Below are positions 35,329 through 44,583 of a stretch of 64,000 nucleotides of DNA, one piece after another; the stretch's first letter is position 1, and every line of letters begins with the position of its first letter. The stretch is taken from the NCBI GenBank assembly GCA_964600435.1, contig CAZRJB010000006.1:5127-69126 (forward strand), given 5' to 3'. A program made the translations under genes and the position numbers. The notes under the pieces are model-generated. The model saw only the letters and a list, made by a program, of their open reading frames with translations. It was not told the DNA's origin and ran no database searches. Source of the DNA: HGM11367 sp964600435. GTDB taxonomy: Bacteria > Bacillota > Clostridia > Christensenellales > UBA1242.

Positions 35329-36135
35329 ATGAAAACTGTTGTTATAACTGGAAGCGCAAGAGGTTTTGGGTTCTGCATGGCAAGTGTTTTTATGCAAAAC
35401 GGTTTTAATGTGGTTTTAAGCGACATTAATGAGCAGGGTTTGCTTGGTGCTGTTGAAAATTTAAACAACTTAAAAATGGACGGCAAGGCTATTGGTGTTG
35501 TGTGTGATGTTAAAAATCATGACATGCTAGAAAATTTATGGCAAGAAGCGGTTAAAAATTTTGGGCAAGTTGATGTTTGGATTAACAATGCCGGAGTAAA
35601 TCAACCCGACAAACCTATGTGTTGTTTAGAGCAAAAAGAAATTGACTTCTTGTTGGATATAGATTTAAAGGGAAGCATTTACGGCAGCAAAATTGCCTTT
35701 ATGCACATGCAGGAGCAAGGTTTTGGGCAAATTTATAATGTGGAAGGTTACGGAAGCAACGATGCAATGATGCTTGGTTTAACCTTGTATGGAACCGCAA
35801 AAAGAGCAATAACATATTTTACACAGTCTTTGGCAAAAGAGAGCAAACAACTTAACAATGGCAAGGTTTGCGTATGCAGGCTTACTCCTGGAATTATGAT
35901 AACCAATTTTATAAAGTCTGCAAATGGTGGGCAAACAAAAATTGAATTGCCAGAAAAAACAAAAAAAGTGTACAACATTTTGGGTGACTATCCAGAAACA
36001 ATTGCAAACTATGTTGTTCCAAAAATTATAAAAAACAAAAAGAATAATTCAAAAATTGTTTGGCTAACAAACGGCAGAGCATTTAGAAGATTTTTGTTTG
36101 CAAAATTTAACAAAAGAGATTTTTTTAAAGAATAA
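35329..36135 (+). CDS. Short-chain dehydrogenase/reductase
   Basis: A classical SDR of 268 residues: NAD(P)-binding TGSARGFG at 7-14, INNAG near 85, and the catalytic Tyr154/Lys158 in YGTAK; a serine in GYGSND lies 11 residues before the Tyr. Substrate is unknown. I start it at 35329, six bases after GGGGGG; 15 extra upstream codons lack a site. It is followed after nine bases by the iscR-like gene, so they form an operon, a pairing that suggests redox or Fe-S linked use but does not prove it. Confidence 0.9.
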   Translation: MKTVVITGSARGFGFCMASVFMQNGFNVVLSDINEQGLLGAVENLNNLKMDGKAIGVVCDVKNHDMLENLWQEAVKNFGQVDVWINNAGVNQPDKPMCCLEQKEIDFLLDIDLKGSIYGSKIAFMHMQEQGFGQIYNVEGYGSNDAMMLGLTLYGTAKRAITYFTQSLAKESKQLNNGKVCVCRLTPGIMITNFIKSANGGQTKIELPEKTKKVYNILGDYPETIANYVVPKIIKNKKNNSKIVWLTNGRAFRRFLFAKFNKRDFFKE

Positions 36136-36144
36136 AGGATTACT

Positions 36145-36540
36145 ATGAAAATTTCAACAAAGGGTCAATATGCGGTAAGGCTAATGGTGGACATTGCAAA
36201 AAGTGACAATGCTTTGTCTGTTGGCAACATTGCAAAAAACCAAGATATTTCAATTAAATATTTAGAACAAATAGCGTCATTGCTTGTAAAGTCGGGGCTT
36301 ATTGAAAGCATAAGGGGGCATTTGGGAGGCTATAAACTTACAAAACCAGCTAGCGAAATTTCTATTAAAGACATTTTGATGGTGACAGGTGATACGTGCA
36401 GTTTGGCACCTTGTGTTGGTGGAAAATGCAACAGAAGTAACAAGTGTTATGCAATGAGTGTTTGGAATAATTTGGGCGAACTTATTGATGATTACTTAAG
36501 CAAAATAAGTTTGCAAAGTTTGATAGATAGCAAATCATAA
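36145..36540 (+). CDS. iscR: Rrf2-family Fe-S regulator, IscR-like
   Basis: The 131 residues start with the Rrf2 winged helix (MKISTKGQYAVRLMVDIA, then ISIKYLEQIASLLVKSGLIES, GHLGGYKL). Cysteines at 85, 90, 95 and 101 (spacing x4, x4, x5) match the [2Fe-2S] ligand region of IscR, followed by the VWNNLGELIDDYL helix. IscR senses cluster supply and represses isc genes. A matching palindrome lies at the iscSU promoter 19 kb away (17402-17414). AAAGGAT precedes the ATG. CymR-type cysteine regulators of this family lack these cysteines, so IscR fits better. Confidence 0.85.
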   Translation: MKISTKGQYAVRLMVDIAKSDNALSVGNIAKNQDISIKYLEQIASLLVKSGLIESIRGHLGGYKLTKPASEISIKDILMVTGDTCSLAPCVGGKCNRSNKCYAMSVWNNLGELIDDYLSKISLQSLIDSKS

Positions 36541-36697
36541 AATAATAGTTTGTTTTTGGCTGTTACAATTTTAAACCGTAAACAAAACATTAAGGGCAAT
36601 CTTTTTGCGATTTTAAAGAATGTTTTTTGCAGTTGTTTTTATAAAAAACAAGAAATTGTTTGCGGAAATGTTAAAAATACTAAAACTTAAAACCAAT

Positions 36698-36737
36698 AAA
36701 AAAGAATCCAACAAATTAATGTTAGATTCTTTTTTTT
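36698..36737 (-). terminator. Terminator of the lipoprotein gene
   Basis: AAAAAAGAATC pairs with GATTCTTTTTT, with an inner AACA/TGTT, giving T-runs at both sides. It lies 30 bases after the lipoprotein stop and may also serve iscR. Confidence 0.8.
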
Positions 36738-36766
36738 AAATTGAATTATTTCAAAGTGCTTTTTTA

Positions 36767-37765
36767 TTAGTTGTTTGCTGTTGGAGCATAAGAATTAATT
36801 AAGTTAACCCATGCATTATATTGGTCTTCAGTTATTTTGCCTGCATCTTTTTGTGCTTGCAAATGTTTAACAACGTTTGTTTTTGCGGTTTTAACTTCAT
36901 TTTTAAAAGTGTCATATGCTGTTTGCTTTATTGTTTCGTATTGTTTTTTTGCAGCTGCAATTGCTTCTTCTTTTGCATTTTGGAACAATTTAACTGCATC
37001 GTCAAATGTTTTTTGGAAAGCAGTAATTGCTTGTTCTTTCATTGTTATTGTTGCACTCAAAACTGGATCATATTTTTGTTCAAGTTGAGTTTTTAATTGT
37101 TTTAATTCTGCCAAAGCATTGTCTAGTGCAGTTTTTGCTTCGGTGATTGCGGTTGAATATAAAGTGTTTAATTGGTCTGTTATTGTTTGAATTTGAGAAT
37201 AAGCCAAATCTTTATATTCTTTTTGTTTGTCGTTGATTAATTTAACAAGTTCAGAGTTTGACATTTCTTCAATTTCTGTGTTTGTTTTTTCTGGTGCCAA
37301 AAGTTTTGCTTTTTGAATTAATGCTTGCCTTTGAGCAGTTTCGGTAAGTTTGTCTAATTCCACAGTAACATTTGTGCCTAAGGTTTTTGCAATATCTTCA
37401 ATTTTTGTTTTTGCTTGTTGCTTTAACTCGTCAATTTTTGCTTGTGAATTGCCGTTTATTTCAACAGAAACAGTGTCGCCATTTAAAGTAAAGTGCCCAG
37501 AAATTACAGCACGTTCAATAAAAAGTTGAATTGTTGAGTCAACATCTTTTCCAACAAAATCTATGTCTGCATAAATTGTGCCGGCATCTGTATTGCCAAA
37601 ATTAACACTTAAAACATTATTGTTGCCATCCAACACGAATGAAATTTCTGGATTAACAGAAAGATTCATAACACTAGCAGGTTCGCTTTCGCCACAGCCC
37701 GCAAACATAAAGGCAAATGGAACCATTAAGCAAAATACTAATAAATATTTAACAAATTTTTTCAT
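36767..37765 (-). CDS. Lipoprotein with RsgI-like domain and coiled coil
   Basis: A 332-residue lipoprotein: lipobox FAGC with the modified Cys at 24. Residues 35-135 resemble the extracytoplasmic domain of RsgI-type anti-sigma factors (SVNPEISFVLDGNNNVLSV, GKDVDSTIQLFIERA). From about 140 to 320 it is a long Ala/Glu/Lys/Gln-rich coiled coil. Unlike RsgI it has no cytoplasmic anti-sigma part and no sigma-I gene adjoins it, so it is more likely a surface-sensing or spacer protein. AGGAGG lies upstream of the ATG. Monocistronic. Confidence 0.75.
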   Translation of the reverse strand: MKKFVKYLLVFCLMVPFAFMFAGCGESEPASVMNLSVNPEISFVLDGNNNVLSVNFGNTDAGTIYADIDFVGKDVDSTIQLFIERAVISGHFTLNGDTVSVEINGNSQAKIDELKQQAKTKIEDIAKTLGTNVTVELDKLTETAQRQALIQKAKLLAPEKTNTEIEEMSNSELVKLINDKQKEYKDLAYSQIQTITDQLNTLYSTAITEAKTALDNALAELKQLKTQLEQKYDPVLSATITMKEQAITAFQKTFDDAVKLFQNAKEEAIAAAKKQYETIKQTAYDTFKNEVKTAKTNVVKHLQAQKDAGKITEDQYNAWVNLINSYAPTANN

Positions 37766-37885
37766 AAATACCTCCTTATTAATTTGTTGCCTATATTATA
37801 CCATATAAACAAGTTAGTTTCAAAGTTTTTAATAAAATTTTTTTGAAACTTTAAATCAAGATATGTCGAATAAAAATAATTTAAG

Positions 37886-37914
37886 TTGTATTTCTTAATT
37901 TAAATGTGTATAAT
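37886..37914 (+). promoter_or_regulatory. Promoter of the membrane-protein gene, leaderless arrangement
   Basis: TTGTAT (37886-37891), 17 bases, TATAAT (37909-37914). The ATG starts eight bases after the -10, with no ribosome site. Confidence 0.65.
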
Positions 37915-37922
37915 TTATTTGA

Positions 37923-38852
37923 ATGAAAGAAAAATTTAAAAACATGTATAACTTTTTTAAAAAGCCAAACATACCATTTACACTAACAGCATATGGCATG
38001 TTTTTTGTTGCAACAACTTTAACGTTTATATGTTTAAGTTTTAATGTTAGCATAACAATAATGTCGTTGTTGTATAGCTTTATGGGCATAACATTTTTTT
38101 ATTGCTGTTATCTTTTTGTTAGATTCGATTTTAAAAGAATAAAAAATTGGGGTAAAACACAAAAAGAAAAAATTTCTCAAAAGAGCAAATTTTTAAACAA
38201 ATTGTTTAACGATATATATTTTAGAACATTGTTGGCAACTTCTTTTTCTTTAATTTTGGGAATTTTGTTTGTTGCTTACAACGCTTTTGCTGGAATATAT
38301 TATCACTCAGTTTGGAACGGGAGCATTTCAATTTATTATGGTTTTTTGGTTGTTGTTAGAATCATGTTTTTAATAAACGAATCAAAATTAAAAAACTTTG
38401 AAGAAAACGTTAAAGAGCAAAATCGAGCAAAACTTTTAAAAAACGTTGGAATTATGTTGCTTTTTGTTAACTTGGCGTTAGTTGCTCCGGTAACGCTTCT
38501 TGCCCTTTCCAAAAAAGAAGTTAATCTTCCAATGTGGGTGGCAATTGCCAATGCTTGCTATGCTTTTTATAAAATAACAATTTGCATTGTTTCGTTTGTT
38601 AAAACAAGGCACAATTCAATGCTTTCGGTTAGATGCATAAAAAATTTAAATTTGACAAGTGCTTTGGTTACTTTGTTGTCGCTTGAAAACACATTAATAA
38701 TCACCTTTTCGGAGCATGGAATAGATTCGTCAATGCACATAATGATGATTTTATCTGCATTTGTGGTTATGTTTGTTAACATTTGGATTGCAATCTCCAC
38801 AATTGTAAAAGGCAGAGAAAAAATTAAAGAAAATCAACCAAAAAACATTTAA
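37923..38852 (+). CDS. Multi-pass membrane protein of unknown function
   Basis: The 309 residues contain about seven or eight membrane helices (starting near 20, 44, 98, 130, 175, 205, 240 and 270), with a basic loop of 30 residues after the second and a charged KNFEENVKEQNRAKLL stretch after the fourth. I recognise no family. It lies upstream of the two-component operon but has its own promoter, and its mRNA appears leaderless. A role in envelope physiology is only suggested by position. Confidence 0.7.
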   Translation: MKEKFKNMYNFFKKPNIPFTLTAYGMFFVATTLTFICLSFNVSITIMSLLYSFMGITFFYCCYLFVRFDFKRIKNWGKTQKEKISQKSKFLNKLFNDIYFRTLLATSFSLILGILFVAYNAFAGIYYHSVWNGSISIYYGFLVVVRIMFLINESKLKNFEENVKEQNRAKLLKNVGIMLLFVNLALVAPVTLLALSKKEVNLPMWVAIANACYAFYKITICIVSFVKTRHNSMLSVRCIKNLNLTSALVTLLSLENTLIITFSEHGIDSSMHIMMILSAFVVMFVNIWIAISTIVKGREKIKENQPKNI

Positions 38853-38854
38853 AA

Positions 38855-38894
38855 TTTACAAAAAATTTACATTTAATTAAAAATTTATTAAAAT
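38855..38894 (+). promoter_or_regulatory. Promoter and PhoP-like direct-repeat operator of the two-component system
   Basis: TTTACA occurs at 38855-38860 and 38866-38871, an exact 11-bp period as in OmpR/PhoB-family binding sites such as the Bacillus Pho box. The second copy also serves as -35 of a promoter with TAAAAT at 38889-38894 (17-base spacer). The same spacing recurs before the ABC operon. Confidence 0.65.
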
Positions 38895-38930
38895 CAATAT
38901 GCAAAAATTGTGTATGCAAGGGAGAAAAGA

Positions 38931-39608
38931 ATGATTAATATTTTAATTGTAGAAGATGACATTGAACTAAACAAAACGGTGGAGATTTTTTTAAAAACAG
39001 AAGGTTTTAACACCAGCACTTGTTTTGATGGCTTGCAGGCACTAGAATGTTTAAACACAAACAATTTTGACCTTGTTTTAACCGATGTTATGATGCCAAA
39101 TTTAGATGGCTTTAACTTGGCTCAAAAAATTAGGGAGCACAACAAAAACATTCCAATTATTTTCATGACAGCCAAAGATGATAAACTTTCTAAACAACTT
39201 GGATATAAATTGGAAATTGATGACTATATAACAAAACCGTTTGACATAGACGAACTTGTTATGCGAATAAAAGCAGTTTTAAGGCGAAGCAATGCTCAAC
39301 AAAGCAATAAAATATCGGTTGGAAATTTAACAATGGACAACGATGAGCACACAGCCTATGTTAACAATTCAGAAATAACATTAACGGTTAGGGAGTTTAA
39401 CATTTTGTTTAAGTTGTTGCAAAACCCAAAAAAAACATTTACTCGAAGTCAACTAATGGATGAATTTTGGGATTTTGACAGTAGCACAACCAGCAGAACG
39501 GTTGATGTTTACATGGCAAAACTTAGAGAAAAAACATCAATTTGTGATGGTTTTGAAATTGTAACCGTTCATGGGTTAGGTTACAAGGTGGTGTTAAATG
39601 AAAAATAA
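38931..39608 (+). CDS. OmpR/PhoB-family response regulator
   Basis: A receiver domain (residues 1-115: VEDD, phospho-acceptor Asp52 in LTDVMMP, FMTAKDD with Thr, KPFD with Lys) joins a winged-helix output domain (about 130-225, ending VTVHGLGYKV). I start it at 38931, six bases after GGGAG. It overlaps the kinase gene by 11 bases, so they are coupled. It likely binds the 11-bp-periodic TTTACA repeats before its own gene and before the ABC transporters. Confidence 0.95.
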   Translation: MINILIVEDDIELNKTVEIFLKTEGFNTSTCFDGLQALECLNTNNFDLVLTDVMMPNLDGFNLAQKIREHNKNIPIIFMTAKDDKLSKQLGYKLEIDDYITKPFDIDELVMRIKAVLRRSNAQQSNKISVGNLTMDNDEHTAYVNNSEITLTVREFNILFKLLQNPKKTFTRSQLMDEFWDFDSSTTSRTVDVYMAKLREKTSICDGFEIVTVHGLGYKVVLNEK

Positions 39609-40635
39609 AAGCAAACTTGGTTTTTCTGCTTTGGGATTTGTTTTGTTTTTTTTTACAATTGCAGGAACGTCATCTTGTGCCATTATTGTTTTTCAAGCAG
39701 CCAACAAAGCAACAAGCGGAAATTTAACAGCAATAATTTTTGCTGTTTTGGGAAACATTTTAATAGGAACCATTTTGTGTGCGGCAATTGACATTGTTAG
39801 GCGAAAAATTATGGTGGATATGCCAACATCAAAAATTTTGGACGCAACAAGCGAAATTGCAAAAGGCAACTTTAATGTTAAACTAGATATCAAACATGCG
39901 CATAAAAACTTTGATGAATACGATAAAATTATGGAAAACATAAATAAAATGGCGGAAGAACTAGCAAAAAACGAAATTTTAAAATCGGACTTTATTTCAA
40001 ATGTTTCACACGAAATAAAAACACCACTAACTATAATTCAAAATTACTCAATCATTTTGCAGAATGATAACCTAGACAAAACAGAAAAAAATAAATATTT
40101 AAAAGAAATGGTTGTTGCAACAAAACGCCTGTCTAGCCTTGTAACAAACATTTTAAAACTTAACAAACTAGAAAACCAAAAACTGGACTTTGAGTTTACA
40201 AAATTTAACTTGGGTGAAGAGTTAAGGCTTTCGGTTTTAAAGTTTGAAGACTTGTTAGAGCAAAAAAACATCAATTTGGATTGTAACATAGACGACGTTG
40301 AAATTGTTTCATCCAAAGACTTGCTTGAGATTGTTTGGAATAACATAATTTCAAATGCAATCAAGTTTACAAAAAACAACATTTGTGTTAACTTAACAAA
40401 CACAGAAAACCATGTAGAAATAAAAATCTCTGACAACGGCTGTGGAATGTCAACAGAAGTCGGCAAACATATTTTTGACAAATTTTATCAAGGCAACACA
40501 TCTCACGTTGACCAAGGAAACGGGCTTGGGCTAGCACTTGTTAAAAAGGTTATTGATATTTTGGGTGGAGAAATATCTGTAGAAAGCGAACTGGAAAAAG
40601 GTAGCACATTCACCATAAAATTAAAAAAGGATTAA
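39598..40635 (+). CDS. Sensor histidine kinase with almost no extracellular domain
   Basis: Two membrane helices (about 7-31 and 43-65) are joined by only about ten outside residues. A HAMP-like linker follows, then the dimerisation/phospho-acceptor domain (His138 in SNVSHEIKTPL) and the ATP-binding domain (N box NAIKFTKN, SDNGCGMS, GNGLGLALVKK). Such minimal sensors (BceS, LiaS types) read signals in the membrane or from a partner transporter. The two BcrAB-type transporters downstream are plausible partners; classical BceB-type large permeases are absent. Confidence 0.93.
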   Translation: MKNKSKLGFSALGFVLFFFTIAGTSSCAIIVFQAANKATSGNLTAIIFAVLGNILIGTILCAAIDIVRRKIMVDMPTSKILDATSEIAKGNFNVKLDIKHAHKNFDEYDKIMENINKMAEELAKNEILKSDFISNVSHEIKTPLTIIQNYSIILQNDNLDKTEKNKYLKEMVVATKRLSSLVTNILKLNKLENQKLDFEFTKFNLGEELRLSVLKFEDLLEQKNINLDCNIDDVEIVSSKDLLEIVWNNIISNAIKFTKNNICVNLTNTENHVEIKISDNGCGMSTEVGKHIFDKFYQGNTSHVDQGNGLGLALVKKVIDILGGEISVESELEKGSTFTIKLKKD

Positions 40636-40640
40636 AAAAA

Positions 40641-41027
40641 ATGGATAATAACAAATTTGAATTCACATATAAAGCACCAACAAAATCTGAAAGGGAAACA
40701 ATTGAAGATATAAGAAAAAACTATCTTCCAAAACCGGAAGAAGAAAATGAGTTTGAAAAATTAAAAAAACTAGATGGCAAAGTTAAAAACATTCCAACAA
40801 TTTGGGGGCTTTGTGTTGGCATTGTTGGAGTTCTGATTTTTGGCTTGGGCTTGACCATGGTTTTGGAGTGGAACTTGCTTGTTTCAGGCATTATTGTTTG
40901 TGTGGCTGGATGCATTCCAATGGTGGGGGCATACCCTGTTTACAAAAAATCAAAAAGCATTTTAACAAACAAATATAAAGACAAAATTTTGGCTTTAAGC
41001 GAAAAATTGCTTAACGAAGAAAAATAA
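40641..41027 (+). CDS. Small two-helix membrane protein in the kinase operon
   Basis: The 128 residues have a charged cytoplasmic N-terminus (about 1-50), two membrane helices (about 53-71 and 76-97) and a basic C-terminus. No family is recognised. It starts five bases after the kinase stop with AAAGGAT as ribosome site, so it is co-expressed and might be an accessory sensor or modulator. Confidence 0.75.
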   Translation: MDNNKFEFTYKAPTKSERETIEDIRKNYLPKPEEENEFEKLKKLDGKVKNIPTIWGLCVGIVGVLIFGLGLTMVLEWNLLVSGIIVCVAGCIPMVGAYPVYKKSKSILTNKYKDKILALSEKLLNEEK

Positions 41028-41068
41028 AAAAATATCAATTTTTAGTTTTGCAAAACTGGGAGAACGAT

Positions 41069-42610
41069 ATGTCAAAAACAAATGAAGAAAAAACAAAGAA
41101 AATAAAAACAGAATCAAATTTTGGTGTTTTAAAAACAATTATTGTTGCAGTTTTAATAATTGCACAATTTTGTTTTTTATTGATTTCTGCTTTCTATTTA
41201 TTAAACGTTTTTAAATGGCTGGTTGGTTTTAGTTTTTTTGTAACAATAATTTTTTGCTTGGATGTTTTGTCTTCTAATCGAACAGGGCAAGTTAAGGCAA
41301 CCTGGATTTTTTTCATGCTTTTGTGCTTTACTTTTGGTTGGATATTCTTTATTTTATCTAACGAAAAATTTATGTTTGGAAAACATAAAAAAAGATATCA
41401 AAAAATCCATGCAACAACTGATATTCTGCCACACAATGTTGAAATTGATAATTGTTCACTTTCAATAAAAAATGATTGCAACTATCTTCAAAAAAATGGA
41501 AACTTTAGCATATATAACTCCATAAACACAAAATATTTTGCAAGCGGTGAAAATTTGTTTAAAGAGGTTATAAAAACCTTAAAAACCGCTCAAAAGTTTA
41601 TCTTTATTGAGTTCTTTATTATTTCAGATGGTAAACTTTCTGGCGAAATTTTTAAAATTTTAAAACAAAAGGCAAGTCAGGGAGTTGATGTCAGAATTAT
41701 TTATGACGATATGGGCTCTCACGGAAGATTTAAAAGAAAAACAAAAAAACAACTAGAAAAACAAGGTGTTAAACTTGAAGCATTTAACAAACTTGTTCCT
41801 GTTTTAAACTTTGCTTTAAACTATAGAGATCACAGAAAAATTGTTGTTGTGGACGGCAAAACCGCTTTCACTGGTGGAACAAATTTGTCAGACGAATATG
41901 TTAATGCAAAAAAACTTTATGGGTTTTGGAAAGACGGCGGAATTAAAATTTGCGGAGAGTGCGTAAACACTTTTACATTGGCTTTTTTGCGTCAATGGCA
42001 ATTTTTAAGCAAAAAGGAACAAAACCTTAAAAACTTTATTCAATGTAAAAATCAAACCACAATAAATCCAAACCAAGACGTGGTTGTTCCGTTTGTTACT
42101 GGTCCAGATTACAAAAACAATATTGCAAGAGATATGTATGAAAACATGATTGCAAACGCAACAAAAAAAATATATATAATGACCCCTTATTTAATTCCGG
42201 ATGAAACAGTTGTTAATGTTTTAAAAAACAAGGCTCAAAGTGGAGTGGATGTGCAAATTATTCTTCCGGGAATTCCTGATAAAAAAACAGTTTATTTAAT
42301 GAGTTTAGACCAGGCGGAAAATCTTATGCAGGGCGGAGTTAAAATTTTGTTAATGAACAATTCATTTGTTCATAGCAAATTGCTTTTAACAGAAAATGCC
42401 TGCATTGTTGGTTCAATAAACATGGACCAACGTTCGTTATATCAACAATTTGAAAGTGCCGTTTACACTAACGACAAAAAAGTTATGCAAGATTTGCAAA
42501 CCGATTTTTTACAAACAGTCAAAAACAGCAAAATTCATCAAAAAACAAAACGCGGAATTGTTAAAAACACAGTTGTAAGGGTTTTAAGATTAATTTCGCC
42601 ACTAATGTAA
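41069..42610 (+). CDS. cls: Cardiolipin synthase (PLD family)
   Basis: The enzyme joins two phosphatidylglycerols into cardiolipin at the membrane. The 513 residues begin with three membrane helices, then carry two phospholipase-D motifs: HRKIVVVD from His255 and HSKLLLTE from His435. The second has Glu where Asp is usual; His and Lys are kept. The start is the second Met (41069), six bases after GGGAG. It follows the small membrane protein by about 40 bases, so the transcript from the response regulator probably includes it, placing cardiolipin synthesis under the two-component system. Confidence 0.92.
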   Translation: MSKTNEEKTKKIKTESNFGVLKTIIVAVLIIAQFCFLLISAFYLLNVFKWLVGFSFFVTIIFCLDVLSSNRTGQVKATWIFFMLLCFTFGWIFFILSNEKFMFGKHKKRYQKIHATTDILPHNVEIDNCSLSIKNDCNYLQKNGNFSIYNSINTKYFASGENLFKEVIKTLKTAQKFIFIEFFIISDGKLSGEIFKILKQKASQGVDVRIIYDDMGSHGRFKRKTKKQLEKQGVKLEAFNKLVPVLNFALNYRDHRKIVVVDGKTAFTGGTNLSDEYVNAKKLYGFWKDGGIKICGECVNTFTLAFLRQWQFLSKKEQNLKNFIQCKNQTTINPNQDVVVPFVTGPDYKNNIARDMYENMIANATKKIYIMTPYLIPDETVVNVLKNKAQSGVDVQIILPGIPDKKTVYLMSLDQAENLMQGGVKILLMNNSFVHSKLLLTENACIVGSINMDQRSLYQQFESAVYTNDKKVMQDLQTDFLQTVKNSKIHQKTKRGIVKNTVVRVLRLISPLM

Positions 42611-42634
42611 TCACTTTGTGTGATTGCATTTTTT
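42609..42634 (+). terminator. Terminator after cls
   Basis: AATCAC (42609-42614) pairs with GTGATT (42620-42625), then GCA and eight T residues. The stem overlaps the cls stop codon. Confidence 0.65.
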
Positions 42635-42639
42635 TTAAA

Positions 42640-42667
42640 CATGCAAGAACAAAGCAAATAAAATGAG
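42640..42667 (+). repeat. 28-base interspersed repeat, copy 2
   Basis: Matches 19699-19726 at 25 of 28 positions and, as there, begins right after a terminator T-run. Confidence 0.6.
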
Positions 42668-42738
42668 ATTTTTTTTGACGGCAAAATTTAACAAGGTTGC
42701 CGTTTTGGTTTCAATTGAAAAATGTCGAGTTTTGTCGC

Positions 42739-42765
42739 TTACAATTTTTTAACAAAAAAATTACA
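42739..42765 (+). promoter_or_regulatory. Three 11-bp-periodic repeats upstream of the ABC operon
   Basis: TTACA (42739-42743), TAACA (42750-42754) and TTACA (42761-42765) follow each other at exactly 11 bp, the same motif and spacing found before the response-regulator gene. A weak -10 (TAATTA, 42783-42788) would put the last repeat at the -35, as in that promoter. Confidence 0.6.
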
Positions 42766-42843
42766 AAATACTATCAAAAATTTAATTAAATTTAAACAAT
42801 TAAATGTTAACATTGGTTTGTTAAAAAATAAAGGTGGTACAAA

Positions 42844-43761
42844 ATGAATGCAATTGAAATTAAAGGTTTAACAAAATCTTTTCGAGGAATGTATGCTTTA
42901 AATGGTTTAAACATGACTGTTCCCGTTGGTTCAATTTATGGATTTATTGGAGAAAACGGAAGCGGAAAGTCCACAACACAAAAACTTATTTGTGGGCATT
43001 TGGTCAAAGATAAGGGCAGCATTAAGTTGTTTGGCAAAGACTACACCGATGCAAGTGTTAGGGTTAAGGTTGGAGCATTAATTGAAAATGCAGGATGCTT
43101 TCCAAATTCTAGCATATATACAAATTTAAAAATGCAGGCACTAAACTTGGGCATTAAAAACATTGACCAAGAAATTGATAGAGTTTTAAAAATTGTTAGA
43201 ATGGAAAACGAAAAAAATTTAAAATTTAAAAAGTGCTCATTGGGAATGAAGCAACGAGTGGGCATTGCCATGGCTTTGCTTTCTGACCCAGTTTTGCTAA
43301 TTTTGGACGAACCAATCAATGGCTTAGATGCCGACGGAATGCGCATAATGAGGGAAATTTTGGTGGATATAACAAAAAACAATTCTGGCACGGTTTTAAT
43401 TTCTTCTCACATTTTAGGGGAACTGGAAAAAATTGCAACACACTATGGAATTATTCGACAAGGCAAAATGATTCAAGAAATTTCTGCTTCAGACATGGAA
43501 AATCGAGCAAGAGTTTTTGTTTCGCTTAAAACAAAGCAGATGGAAAAATCATGTGAAATTTTAAAACAGCATTTTAATAATGTAAAAATTGAGCAAGGTT
43601 CAATAAGAGTCTATGACGAAAACAATGTTGAAAAAATTGTTCAGGTTTTAATAGAAAATGGGCAAACACCATATGAAATAGAAAAAAACAAAGTTGGCTT
43701 GGAAGAATATTACATTCAATTAATGAGTCAAAAGGAGAATAAAAATGGAAAACAAAATTAG
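42844..43761 (+). CDS. ABC transporter ATPase, BcrA-type, copy 1
   Basis: The 305-residue ATPase has Walker A GENGSGKST at 36-44, the signature CSLGMKQR of the bacitracin/lantibiotic-resistance class, Walker B LLILDEPINGLD, and the H-loop SSHILGELEKIA. It should energise the membrane partner encoded next (17-base overlap). AAAGGTGG lies before the ATG. It is closely similar to the second ATPase at 44584, with long identical blocks, so the pair arose by tandem duplication. Probable cargo is an envelope-targeting peptide or lipid; that is family-based. Confidence 0.92.
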   Translation: MNAIEIKGLTKSFRGMYALNGLNMTVPVGSIYGFIGENGSGKSTTQKLICGHLVKDKGSIKLFGKDYTDASVRVKVGALIENAGCFPNSSIYTNLKMQALNLGIKNIDQEIDRVLKIVRMENEKNLKFKKCSLGMKQRVGIAMALLSDPVLLILDEPINGLDADGMRIMREILVDITKNNSGTVLISSHILGELEKIATHYGIIRQGKMIQEISASDMENRARVFVSLKTKQMEKSCEILKQHFNNVKIEQGSIRVYDENNVEKIVQVLIENGQTPYEIEKNKVGLEEYYIQLMSQKENKNGKQN

Positions 43762-44569
43762 TTTTAGTCCAATAAGTTTTAAAGAGCGCATAAAGGGCAT
43801 GCTTTCGGTTGACTTTTATAGGCTTTTTCACACACCACTTTTTTATATTTTTTTGGCAATTTCAGCAATTATTCCAGCAATGATATTGTCAATGACAACG
43901 GTTGGTGGCGCTGGTGGGGCAGTAGCAGACCCACAATACACAAACACATGGCAAGTGGTTGCAAGTCAAGGCGCAAACTATGTTGTGTCAAACATTGCAG
44001 AATACGCAAACATGAACATGGTTTTTATTTTTGGTGGAATAATGTTGTCAATTTTTATTGGACACGACTATAGAAGTGGCTATGTTAAACAACTGTTTAC
44101 AACACATCCAAAAAAACAAGATTATGTTATTTCAAAAACAGTTATTGGGGCTTTTTCAATGGCTTGCATGTGCATTGCATATTTGATAGGCTCAATTGCT
44201 TCGGGACTTTTTTCGGGAATGTCATTTTCGGTTAACGTTGGCTCGTTGTTGTGTGGCATTTTAGGTAAAATTGTTATGAGTTTAGGATGGGCTGGTTTAT
44301 ATGTGCTTTTAAACATTATTTTTAGAAAATTTTTTGGGATATCAATTGCTTTATCGTTTTTTCTTGGAACAGGAATTTTAATTATTGGTGCGGCTGCAAT
44401 TGTTGGAAACTCGCCAATTTTAAATATGTTCCTTTATGGCTCTTCGGTTTTTGCAAGCCTTTCTAGTAACCTTTTAACTGTTTTTGTTTGCATTGTTGTT
44501 TCAATTTGCTGGACCGTGATTTACAACTTGGTTGCAACACACATTTTAAACAACTGCGATGTTTATTAA
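43745..44569 (+). CDS. ABC-2-type permease, copy 1
   Basis: The 274 residues form about six membrane helices with a first outside loop of about 65 residues (MTTVGGAGGAVADPQYTNTW...). HDYRSGYVKQLFTTHPKKQDYVISK is the conserved cytoplasmic segment of this permease class. It overlaps the ATPase gene by 17 bases, with AAAGGAG inside that gene. The partner permease at 45488 is its paralogue. Confidence 0.88.
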   Translation: MENKISFSPISFKERIKGMLSVDFYRLFHTPLFYIFLAISAIIPAMILSMTTVGGAGGAVADPQYTNTWQVVASQGANYVVSNIAEYANMNMVFIFGGIMLSIFIGHDYRSGYVKQLFTTHPKKQDYVISKTVIGAFSMACMCIAYLIGSIASGLFSGMSFSVNVGSLLCGILGKIVMSLGWAGLYVLLNIIFRKFFGISIALSFFLGTGILIIGAAAIVGNSPILNMFLYGSSVFASLSSNLLTVFVCIVVSICWTVIYNLVATHILNNCDVY

Positions 44570-44583
44570 TTGGAGATATATGT

